From an uncultured Selenomonadales bacterium (GTDB lineage Bacteria; Bacillota; Negativicutes; Selenomonadales; Selenomonadaceae), in contig CAMVIO010000127.1 of the NCBI GenBank assembly GCA_947167555.1, forward strand, positions 1 to 6,209: a DNA stretch of 6,209 bases, written 5' to 3'. Below, piece after piece: positions 1-5,719 of this stretch. A program made the position numbers and the translations under genes. Under the pieces are notes generated by a model that was not told the DNA's origin, made no database searches, and worked only from the letters and a program-made list of their open reading frames with translations. The stretch's first letter is position 1; every line of letters starts with the position of its first letter.

Positions 1-1
1 T

Positions 2-226
2 GAACTTCGGATGCCATACAGTGAACAATTGGAAGACGGCATTTTTGAGCTTCGTATCAAATTTGGCGGCAATATCACGCGTATCTTATATTTTTTCTTC
101 GTAGGGAAGAACATTATTCTGACGAATGGATTTATGAAGAAGACGCAGAAAACACCGCCTAATGAGATCGCGAAGGCGAAACAATACCGAACAATCTATT
201 TGACGAGGCAGGAGAGAAAGCCATGA
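2..226 (+). CDS. HigB/RelE-superfamily toxin (Gp49-like), 5' end outside window
   Basis: This is the C-terminal 74 residues of a toxin of the HigB/phage Gp49-like branch of the RelE superfamily; known members are ribosome-dependent mRNA interferases. The frame is open at the left edge, so the true start lies upstream, and the Met at 11 is probably internal. The visible part carries the family signature: a LEDGIFELRIKF strand, then ITRILYFFFVGKNIILTNGF, a basic FMKKTQKTPPNEIAKAKQY segment and a lysine/arginine-rich tail. Basic and aromatic residues in these last strands form the RNA-binding and catalytic surface in this superfamily. The stop TGA at 224-226 overlaps the ATG of the downstream antitoxin, as expected for a translationally coupled toxin-antitoxin operon. 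The sequence is AT-rich (35% GC by hand over 61-120), unlike the genes after 1067. Family assignment is confident; activity is inferred. Confidence 0.88.
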   Translation, partial: ELRMPYSEQLEDGIFELRIKFGGNITRILYFFFVGKNIILTNGFMKKTQKTPPNEIAKAKQYRTIYLTRQERKP

Positions 227-510
227 GGACATTTCGTGATTCTCTGAATAAACGACTGAAAGATGAAGGTTTTCGTCGCGAATATGAGGCTATTCAGCCG
301 GAGATGGATATTATTCGTGCTATTGTTGAGGCACGGCAATCTAAACATATCACGCAGAAGGAGCTTGCGACACGGACAGGGATCAACCAAGCTGACATCA
401 GCAAGCTGGAAAATGGCAATCGCAACCCGTCCCTGAATATGCTGAAGAAATTGGCGGCGGGTCTCGATATGTCACTGAAGATTGAGTTCGTACCGAAAGT
501 GCAGGCGTGA
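223..510 (+). CDS. XRE/HigA-family antitoxin with helix-turn-helix
   Basis: A 95-residue DNA-binding antitoxin, the partner of the toxin that overlaps it by four bases. A charged N-terminal stretch (residues 1-28) precedes an XRE-type helix-turn-helix at about 29-85. TQKELATRTGI (44-54) forms the first HTH helix and turn, and NQADISKLENGNRNPSL (55-71) is the recognition helix plus the hallmark LENG-NPSL loop, followed by the closing helix LNMLKKLAAGLDMSL. The start at 223 is supported by AGGAGAG at 210-216, six bases upstream. Toxin-first order is typical of higBA. Proteins of this kind normally neutralise the toxin by direct binding and repress their own operon; the operator would lie upstream of the toxin gene, outside this window. 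The length is normal for the family and no damage is seen. Confidence 0.9.
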   Translation: MRTFRDSLNKRLKDEGFRREYEAIQPEMDIIRAIVEARQSKHITQKELATRTGINQADISKLENGNRNPSLNMLKKLAAGLDMSLKIEFVPKVQA

Positions 511-542
511 GTTTCAGCTGTTGGATAATATGGGATCATCTC

Positions 543-571
543 TTGACGAAAACTCTATAATTTAGTATTAT
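543..571 (+). promoter_or_regulatory. Probable sigma-70-type promoter for ssrA
   Basis: TTGACG at 543-548 (five of six to the -35 consensus) is followed after exactly 17 bases by TATTAT at 566-571 (five of six to the -10). The predicted transcript would start near 578, leaving about 19 leader bases to be trimmed, presumably by RNase P, before the mature tmRNA 5' end at 597. A perfect TATAAT also sits at 556-561 inside the spacer, but no good -35 lies at the right distance from it. The promoter separates the stable RNA from the toxin-antitoxin pair, although read-through from upstream is not excluded. Confidence 0.7.
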
Positions 572-596
572 GACTATACATAGCACTACAACCTAC

Positions 597-946
597 GGGG
601 ATGTAATGGTCTCGACGGGGGCAGTTGGTGCATGGGTAGCGAGCCGGGGGGTCACCATCCCGTCAGTAAGGTGAAACTTTTATTAAATATAAAAGCAAAC
701 GAAGACTACGCTTTGGCGGCTTAACGCCAACCTCTTCCCATCTGCTCCCGCACGGGCGGGAAAGAGGCAAGCTGCGGGATACCGGGGGACGGCTTCCCTT
801 TAATCTTCCGGGACATTTTTGAGGGATCGGAGCTTTTGAGCCCGCTCATGGGCGCCTGAGTTCTTAAAGCAAATCGTGAGCTTCGCTCGGAGAAGCCTGT
901 GAAACAATGCTTTCGGACAGGAGTTCGATTCTCCTCATCTCCACCA
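597..946 (+). ncRNA. ssrA: Transfer-messenger RNA (tmRNA), tag ANEDYALAA
   Basis: A complete one-piece tmRNA of about 350 bases that rescues stalled ribosomes in trans-translation. The 5' GGGGATG (597-603) pairs with CATCTCC (936-942), seven pairs including one G-U, followed by discriminator A943 and an encoded CCA at 944-946. The T-arm is AGGAG (919-923), loop TTCGATT, and CTCCT (931-935). The 5' domain has the usual GTCTCGACGGGGGCAG block. A first pseudoknot is visible as GGG(649-651)/CCC(659-661) with TCACC(652-656)/GGTGA(670-674). A second comprises CCTCTT(731-736)/AAGAGG(762-767) interlocked with CCCGCA(747-752)/TGCGGG(773-778). The message part starts at resume codon GCA 695 and ends at TAA 722-724. 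The gene product works with SmpB, which is not in this window. Ends are assigned from base pairing. Confidence 0.97.
695..724 (+). other. tmRNA proteolysis-tag reading frame
   Basis: The tmRNA-internal mRNA-like segment reads GCA AAC GAA GAC TAC GCT TTG GCG GCT TAA, giving ANEDYALAA and then stop. It is preceded by an A-rich run (688-694), the usual context for the resume codon. The ALAA ending is the standard degron recognised by ClpXP-type proteases on tagged, incomplete proteins. The tag is added to nascent chains on stalled ribosomes and is not translated as an independent gene. Confidence 0.95.
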
Positions 947-954
947 AGAATAAC

Positions 955-989
955 GCTCGGCGTGTTCCGTTTCGGACGCCGAGCTTTTT
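955..989 (+). terminator. Intrinsic terminator after ssrA
   Basis: GCTCGGCGT (955-963) and ACGCCGAGC (976-984) are perfect inverted repeats. The inner CCG(967-969)/CGG(973-975) closes a TTT loop, and TTTTT follows at 985-989. It begins only eight bases after the encoded CCA, so it should end the ssrA transcript cleanly and isolate the downstream operon. Confidence 0.92.
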
Positions 990-1008
990 GTTTGTGTAAA
1001 AAAGGATT

Positions 1009-1039
1009 TTTGCAAGGGACGGAGAATATAAACTAAATA
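1009..1039 (+). promoter_or_regulatory. Possible promoter for the hydrolase operon (weak)
   Basis: Because a strong terminator lies just upstream, the genes from 1067 need a promoter in 990-1055. The stretch is AT-rich. The best candidate is TTTGCA (1009-1014) with TAAATA (1034-1039) at 19-base spacing; TATAAA at 1027-1032 is a better -10 but has no -35 at a usual distance. Position is uncertain. Confidence 0.3.
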
Positions 1040-1054
1040 TGGATTATGTCGTGT

Positions 1055-1061
1055 GAGGTGA
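1055..1061 (+). promoter_or_regulatory. Ribosome binding site fixing the hydrolase start
   Basis: GAGGTGA lies five bases before ATG 1067. An in-frame ATG at 1046 has no Shine-Dalgarno sequence at a workable distance, and this motif would fall inside its coding region. It therefore selects 1067 over the longer start. Confidence 0.75.
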
Positions 1062-1066
1062 GATGG

Positions 1067-1810
1067 ATGGAGCGAAAAGATACGGGTTGGCACAGCGAAC
1101 GGCTCGGCAAATATATGAACATTCGTATGTACGGGCATGGTGGGACGCCGGTACTGGTATTTCCGACGCAGGATTCCATGTGCGACAATTTCGAGAATTT
1201 CGGCATGATCGATACGTTGGCGGAGCCAATCGAGAGCGGGCGTATCCGCCTTTTCTGCGTCGATACGGTGGACGCGGAGTCCTGGTCGAACGTCTGGGGC
1301 GATAAGGGCTGGCGCGCGGCGCGGCAGGAATCGTATTACGACTATATCATCGAGGAGGTTCTGACGTTCATCCGCTCGGAGTCGGGCGGCGCGCTTCCGA
1401 TTGCGACGGGGTGCAGCATGGGGGCGACCCATTCGGTGATCACGTTTTTCCGGCGTCCGGAGCTGTTCTCCGGGGTGCTGGCGATGTCCGGCGTTTATGA
1501 TGCGAGGATGTTTTTCGACGGCTGGATGAACGAGACGCTGTACTGGAATTCGCCGGTGGATTTTCTCGCGGGGCTTCCGGCGGATCATCCGTATGTGGAT
1601 TTGTATAACCAAAAGAAGATGGTGCTCTGCATCGGGCAGGGCCAGTGGGAAGATGAGGGCAGGGTGACGACGGCGCGCCTCCGGGATATTTTCGAGGCGA
1701 AGGGGATCCACGCCTGGGTGGATTTCTGGGGCTATGATGTCGATCACGATTGGCCGTGGTGGAAGAAGCAGATCATGTACTTCTTGCCGTATCTTTTAGG
1801 TGAGGAATAG
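1067..1810 (+). CDS. Esterase-superfamily alpha/beta hydrolase (putative esterase)
   Basis: A 247-residue predicted cytoplasmic hydrolase of the putative-esterase group (esterase D-like alpha/beta fold; as I recall, similar to COG4947). Visible elements are: MNIRMYGHGGTPVLVFPTQD (17-36), a conserved first strand and oxyanion-side loop; the nucleophile elbow GCSMGA (115-120) with predicted catalytic Ser117; and the C-terminal DVDHDWPWW (224-232) with predicted catalytic His227. The acid is probably in GQGQWEDE (190-197). No signal peptide or membrane segment is seen. An in-frame start at 1046 would add seven residues, but GAGGTGA before 1067 favours the shorter form. It is first in a tight cluster; the stop TAG provides part of the next gene's ribosome binding site. 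The natural substrate is unknown; pairing with an ATP-grasp gene suggests it acts on a product or intermediate of that enzyme (inference). Confidence 0.85.
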   Translation: MERKDTGWHSERLGKYMNIRMYGHGGTPVLVFPTQDSMCDNFENFGMIDTLAEPIESGRIRLFCVDTVDAESWSNVWGDKGWRAARQESYYDYIIEEVLTFIRSESGGALPIATGCSMGATHSVITFFRRPELFSGVLAMSGVYDARMFFDGWMNETLYWNSPVDFLAGLPADHPYVDLYNQKKMVLCIGQGQWEDEGRVTTARLRDIFEAKGIHAWVDFWGYDVDHDWPWWKKQIMYFLPYLLGEE

Positions 1811-1815
1811 GAGGG
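1809..1815 (+). promoter_or_regulatory. Ribosome binding site overlapping the hydrolase stop
   Basis: AGGAGGG begins inside the TAG stop (1808-1810) of the hydrolase gene and lies seven bases before ATG 1823. This arrangement favours translational coupling, in which the terminating ribosome helps initiate the ATP-grasp protein. Confidence 0.8.
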
Positions 1816-1822
1816 CGTCCGC

Positions 1823-3013
1823 ATGAATTTCGTTTATATCTCTCCGCATTTTCCGCGTACATATTGGCTGTTTTGCGACCGCCTGAAGAGGAATGGCGCG
1901 AATGTGCTCGGCATCGGGGATTGCCCTTATGAAGCGCTGGAGGAGCATGTGAAGGCGTCGCTGACCGAGTATTATTTTGTCGGGAATATGCAGGATTATG
2001 ACCAGATGCTGCGGGCGGTCGGGTTCTTCACGTTCAAGTACGGGAAGATCGACTGGATCGAGTCAAACAACGAGTTCTGGCTGGAGCAGGACGCGCAGCT
2101 CCGGACGGATTTCCATGTGACGACGGGCGAGCAGGCGGACGGTATCGGGCGGCTGAAGCACAAGTCGAGCATGAAGCCATATTATAAGAAGGCGGGCGTC
2201 GCGACGGCGCGGCTGGCGCAGATCCCGACGATCAAGGACGCGAAGGCGTTCCTGAAGAAGGTCGGATATCCGGTGATCGTGAAGCCGGATATCGGCGTCG
2301 GCGCCAACGATACTTACCGTCTCGATACGGACGCGGAGCTGGAATGGTTTTTCAAAGAGAAGCCGCCGGTGCCGTATGTGATGGAGGAGTTCGTCACCGG
2401 AAATATCTATTCCTACGACGCTATCGTGAGTTCGGCGGGGGAGCCGCTTTTCGAGTCGATGACGGCCTGGCCGCCGTCGATCATGGATATCGTGCTGAAA
2501 CAGACCGACCTCGCTTATTATGTCGCGGCGGATATGCCCGACGATTTGCGGAAGGCGGGGCGCGAGACGGTGAAGGCTTTCGGCGTGAAGAGCCGTTTCG
2601 TGCATCTGGAGTTTTTCCGGCTGACGGAGGCGAAGAAGGGGCTGGGCAAGAAGGGCGCGATTGTCGGGCTGGAGGTCAATATGCGCCCGGCGGGCGGCTA
2701 TACGCCGGACATGATGAATTTCGCGCATTCGACGGATGTTTATCAGATCTGGGCCGATATGGTGACGGCGGATGCGCGGTTGTTGCCGGATAGCGGAGAT
2801 CATCAGTTCTGCGTCTACGCAGGACGGCGCGACTGCCATGATTATGTACATACCCATGACGAAGTGATGGCGCGCTATGCGGACAATATCGTGATGCATG
2901 AGGCGATGCCGCCGATGATGCAGCCGCAGATGGGGAACTACATGTACACGGCGCGTCTTCGGACGGAGGAGGACGCGAAGGCGTTCATCCGGTTCGTGCA
3001 GGAACAGCGATAA
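1823..3013 (+). CDS. Stand-alone ATP-grasp domain enzyme, substrate unknown
   Basis: A 396-residue ATP-grasp protein, a fold that ligates a carboxylate to an amine, thiol or similar nucleophile through an acyl-phosphate. Residues 1-105 look like the pre-ATP-grasp Rossmann-like domain (MNFVYISPHF start). ATP-grasp motifs follow: YPVIVKPDIGVGANDTYR (149-166), with the ATP-contacting Lys154 and a glycine-rich loop; VMEEFVTG (186-193), the adenine-side strand; HLEFFR (261-266); and GLEVNMRPAGGYTPDMM (282-298), where Glu284, Asn286 and Arg288 are the expected Mg-ATP residues. The C-terminal 80 residues form a lid or substrate-binding tail. It resembles the biotin-carboxylase/carbamoyl-phosphate-synthase-like subset but lacks their other domains. 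It is co-transcribed with the hydrolase 12 bases upstream. No dedicated amino acid or peptide substrate can be named. Catalytic residues appear intact. Confidence 0.88.
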   Translation: MNFVYISPHFPRTYWLFCDRLKRNGANVLGIGDCPYEALEEHVKASLTEYYFVGNMQDYDQMLRAVGFFTFKYGKIDWIESNNEFWLEQDAQLRTDFHVTTGEQADGIGRLKHKSSMKPYYKKAGVATARLAQIPTIKDAKAFLKKVGYPVIVKPDIGVGANDTYRLDTDAELEWFFKEKPPVPYVMEEFVTGNIYSYDAIVSSAGEPLFESMTAWPPSIMDIVLKQTDLAYYVAADMPDDLRKAGRETVKAFGVKSRFVHLEFFRLTEAKKGLGKKGAIVGLEVNMRPAGGYTPDMMNFAHSTDVYQIWADMVTADARLLPDSGDHQFCVYAGRRDCHDYVHTHDEVMARYADNIVMHEAMPPMMQPQMGNYMYTARLRTEEDAKAFIRFVQEQR

Positions 3014-3025
3014 GGGGGCCAGGGC

Positions 3026-4225
3026 ATGTTCAAGCAGATGTATCTGAAGGATTTGAAACCGGGCATGGTGCTGACGCAACCGCTCCTTTCTCGGGAGGGC
3101 AATCTCATGATTGAGGCGGGGACGCTCCTGACGGATTTCATCATCGGCTCGTTGCAGGATCCGGACTATATGGAGAGGGTTCTGCCGGAGGGCGTATTCT
3201 TTGACGAGATGCAGCTCAATGTGTTCGTGGCGGAGCAGCACGGGGCGCTTTCCGTGGAGGATTTATCCCACGTGGGGGCAGAGGAGACAGACGTGGAGGC
3301 GGACGATGAGCAGAAACCGCCGGACCCGAGCAAAGAACTCTTGTTGGATCCTGAATATGTGACGGTTTACGACAGTGTCATGGAGACGCTCCGGAGATTG
3401 CTTGATCCGCGCAATGTGAACCGGGGGCTTGATCTGGATGCGATCGGCCAACTGATTGCCGACCGTCAGCTTGAAAAGCTTTCCGATGGAGCGCGGGCTG
3501 TCGCACAAATCCACAATATGAACCGTGAGGGAAGTTATCTGCTTCACCATAGTTTGCATGTCGCAATCTTGGCTGGATTAATGGGGCGTTGGCTGCATTG
3601 GCCGCGTGAGCACAGGGAACGATTGGTATTGGCGGGGCTTCTGCACGATGTGGGGAAATTGAAGATTTCCGACGATATCCTGAACAAGCCGGGAAAGCTG
3701 ACGTCCTCGGAAATGGAGATTGTGCGCCATCATTCCGCTTACAGTGCGGAGATTCTTGCGAAGTGCGGCCTTTCCGGCGAAGCGGACATCATGGCGGGCG
3801 TGCTGCAGCATCATGAGCGGGGCGACGGCAGCGGCTACCCGTCGGGCATCAAGAAGGAGATCATTTCGCCGTTCGGAAAGATCCTGGCAATCCTCGATAT
3901 TTACGACGCGATGGCGGCAAATCGCGCTTACGCGCACAAGGTTTCGCCGTTTGAGATTTTCGACCGGTTGAACGCCGACATGATGGAGGACAAGATCGAC
4001 GCGGAGTACGGCGTGCTGTTCGTGAAGAAAATGTGCCACGCGCTGACAGGAAGCTGGCTGCGGTTGACAAACGGGGAGAAGGCGAAGATCATTTACATCG
4101 ATCAAAGCCGGACGAATTCCCTGCCGATTGTCGAGACGACGGAAGGAAAGTTCTACGACCTCGCGCACGACGGGCGAGTCAAGATCGTAGAGCTGCTGAC
4201 GCTCTCGGAGGCGATGGGGGCATAA
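3026..4225 (+). CDS. HD-GYP domain phosphohydrolase (putative c-di-GMP phosphodiesterase)
   Basis: A 399-residue soluble protein. Residues 1-60 (LKDLKPGMVLTQPLLSREG, then an AGTLLT segment) match the small N-terminal domain common in Firmicutes HD-GYP proteins. An acidic linker at 82-102 separates it from an HD-GYP domain at about 155-345. The metal-site residues are complete: HHSLH (174-178), HDVGK (207-211), HH (235-236), and HHERGDGSGYP (262-272) with the GYP signature, followed by DIYDAM (291-296). Family members hydrolyse cyclic di-GMP, some cyclic GMP-AMP, so this one is predicted active but its nucleotide is unproven. No receiver, PAS or transmembrane segment is seen, so the input signal is unclear. 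A C-terminal strand-rich tail (350-399) follows. Start 3026 has AAGGGGG/AGGG upstream; the 12-base gap to the ATP-grasp stop indicates one operon. Confidence 0.92.
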   Translation: MFKQMYLKDLKPGMVLTQPLLSREGNLMIEAGTLLTDFIIGSLQDPDYMERVLPEGVFFDEMQLNVFVAEQHGALSVEDLSHVGAEETDVEADDEQKPPDPSKELLLDPEYVTVYDSVMETLRRLLDPRNVNRGLDLDAIGQLIADRQLEKLSDGARAVAQIHNMNREGSYLLHHSLHVAILAGLMGRWLHWPREHRERLVLAGLLHDVGKLKISDDILNKPGKLTSSEMEIVRHHSAYSAEILAKCGLSGEADIMAGVLQHHERGDGSGYPSGIKKEIISPFGKILAILDIYDAMAANRAYAHKVSPFEIFDRLNADMMEDKIDAEYGVLFVKKMCHALTGSWLRLTNGEKAKIIYIDQSRTNSLPIVETTEGKFYDLAHDGRVKIVELLTLSEAMGA

Positions 4226-4244
4226 GAAAGGGGCTTGAATCGAT

Positions 4245-5621
4245 ATGGCGGGGGAAATGTCGTCCCTGACGAGCTCGACGGAAATTGGCAACGGGCAAAA
4301 TCCATCCTGTTTGCGAAGGAATAATTCATGTTCTTGCGTTTTATGCGAAAATGGTTGGGATGACGGAATCGCTATACCGATATTGAAAGAAAAATTTCAA
4401 AGATTGTTTCTTGATAAGGTGACAGTGCCGATATTTGATTATGAGCTTAGCTGCTATTGGCTGGCTGCACTTTATGCTATGCAAGTAGGGGATTATAAGA
4501 AAGCGGTTTGGTGCTTTCGTCATTATGAGGTCACATGCACCAATGGTCTTTTCGACAAAAACTGTCCATATTTGCTTTATGATAAAGGACTGCTTGCTTA
4601 TCTTATTAAGGATTATTCATTTGCTGAAAAGCTATTTGAACGCTACCTTCAGAATGAGATGTATAGGGAGGATGAGATTGCCTATCTGCATTTGGGGAAT
4701 GCTTTCTTTCGGCAAGAGATGTGGGATAAGGCATTAGAGGCGTATGGTTCGGCTCTGGAGCTTCGAAAGTCATTTGCCGAAGTGATTATCAACATTGGTC
4801 TCGTATCCAGGAAGCTTGGTGATAACGCGACGGCGGAGACACTCGCAAGTAATTCGGTGCTATTTAACGGTATCTTTACAAGAGGAACACTTTGCGAGAA
4901 CCCGTTGGAATACACTTTAGCTATCCCGGCCAATCTTTCGATATGGGACATCCCAATCTTTATCAACGCAAGGGACCGGTTAGGGACATTGCAGAAGCTT
5001 GTGGATTGGCTTTTGCAAGCCGGATATCGGAGGATTTTTATCCTTGACAACGATTCCACTTATCCGCCGTTGCTTGATTATTACAGGCGGCTGGAACAAA
5101 ACGTACCGCAGATCAACGTCATACGACTGGGACGGAATATCGGACATCGGGCGCTTTGGGAGGCCGGCATATTGGAAACTATGCAGGTAGATACGCCGTA
5201 TGTGTATACGGATCCGGATGTAGTGCCTGTAAAGGAATGTCCGTCGAATGTCTTACAAAGGATGCTAGAAATCTTGCAAAAGTATCCGTTTCTGAAAAAA
5301 GTTGGGCTGGGTTTGAAGACAGACGACCTGACCTATTACGGTGCGGATGCGACGAGGGAATGGGAGAGTCAGTTTTTTTTACACCCGATGGAAGAAGACT
5401 TGTATTTCGCCACGGTCGATACAACATTTGCCTTGTATCGGAATTACTGGCATTATAATTTGCATTGCAGTGCGCGAATGGCGGGAAAGTATATGGTCCA
5501 TCATTTGCCATGGTATTTGGATTATGATAATTTGCCGGAAGATGAAAAATATTACATACAACATGCAAATACTTCATCATCTGTGGCGAGAAGCATACAA
5601 AAGGGGCCATTTAAATTGTGA
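4245..5621 (+). CDS. TPR plus GT-A-type glycosyltransferase-like protein
   Basis: A 458-residue protein with about four tetratricopeptide-like repeats (roughly 68-101, 110-140, 143-176, 178-205; best is AYLHLGNAFFRQEMWDKALE at 146-165), then a GT-A-like domain from about 236. That domain has IPIFINARDRLGTLQKLVDW (236-255), FILDNDSTYPP (265-275), RLGRNIGHRALW (294-305) and YTDPDVVP (321-328), whose DPD is the likely DXD-type nucleotide-sugar/metal motif, plus DTTFALYR (392-399) and LPWYLDYDNLPEDEKYY (421-437). It probably transfers a sugar to a surface glycan or protein; donor and acceptor are unknown. GAAAGGGG at 4226-4233 is 11 bases from ATG 4245, longer than ideal, and residues 1-36 (Ser/Cys/Asn-rich) look unlike the rest, so the true N-terminus is uncertain. 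Composition is AT-rich (28% GC by hand over 4381-4440) against 68% for 2641-2700 upstream. A T8 run lies at 5373-5380. Confidence 0.8.
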   Translation: MAGEMSSLTSSTEIGNGQNPSCLRRNNSCSCVLCENGWDDGIAIPILKEKFQRLFLDKVTVPIFDYELSCYWLAALYAMQVGDYKKAVWCFRHYEVTCTNGLFDKNCPYLLYDKGLLAYLIKDYSFAEKLFERYLQNEMYREDEIAYLHLGNAFFRQEMWDKALEAYGSALELRKSFAEVIINIGLVSRKLGDNATAETLASNSVLFNGIFTRGTLCENPLEYTLAIPANLSIWDIPIFINARDRLGTLQKLVDWLLQAGYRRIFILDNDSTYPPLLDYYRRLEQNVPQINVIRLGRNIGHRALWEAGILETMQVDTPYVYTDPDVVPVKECPSNVLQRMLEILQKYPFLKKVGLGLKTDDLTYYGADATREWESQFFLHPMEEDLYFATVDTTFALYRNYWHYNLHCSARMAGKYMVHHLPWYLDYDNLPEDEKYYIQHANTSSSVARSIQKGPFKL

Positions 5622-5640
5622 TACGGTTGGGAGGATTCGG

Positions 5641-5680
5641 GGACGAAGCTGTAAAATGAAGCTGCGTCCTTTCCTTTTTT
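5641..5680 (+). terminator. Probable intrinsic terminator after the glycosyltransferase-like gene
   Basis: GGACG (5641-5645) pairs with CGTCC (5665-5669). After one A-G mismatch, AGCT (5647-5650) pairs with AGCT (5660-5663), around a nine-base loop. A T-rich tail (5670-5680, TTTCCTTTTTT) follows. It is weaker than the ssrA terminator but sits in the 98-base gap before uvrB. No convincing uvrB promoter and no obvious Firmicutes-type LexA box was seen in 5681-5719. Confidence 0.7.
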
Positions 5681-5706
5681 GGCTTGTTTAAAATTAATAA
5701 TTGTTG

Positions 5707-5713
5707 GGAGGTG
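5707..5713 (+). promoter_or_regulatory. Ribosome binding site fixing the uvrB start
   Basis: GGAGGTG, within GGGAGGTGG, lies six bases before ATG 5720. Later in-frame ATG codons at 5747 and 5765 lack such a site, so the longer N-terminus is preferred. Confidence 0.8.
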
Positions 5714-5719
5714 GCTAAG

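Noticed and set aside
936..960. ssrA 3' end as an attachment site for an integrated element
   Set aside because: tmRNA 3' ends are common integration sites, but here the native terminator follows within eight bases, and no integrase or repeat of the ssrA 3' end was seen downstream.
935..1747. 270-residue minus-strand open frame opposite the hydrolase
   Set aside because: It crosses the ssrA 3' end and terminator and reads as low-complexity Arg/His/Pro sequence; the + strand has the catalytic motifs.
2344..2793. 149-residue alternative-frame reading inside the ATP-grasp gene
   Set aside because: Gly/Arg/Ala-rich shadow of the conserved ATP-grasp frame, with no ribosome binding site or domain.
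2063..3241. 392-residue open frame on the minus strand opposite the ATP-grasp and HD-GYP genes
   Set aside because: It is Arg/His/Leu-rich with no recognisable domain, and lies antisense to two genes with clear motifs; GC-rich codon use on the + strand produces such shadows.
3578..4291. 237-residue minus-strand open frame opposite the HD-GYP gene
   Set aside because: Antisense shadow of an intact HD-GYP domain; no motif of its own.
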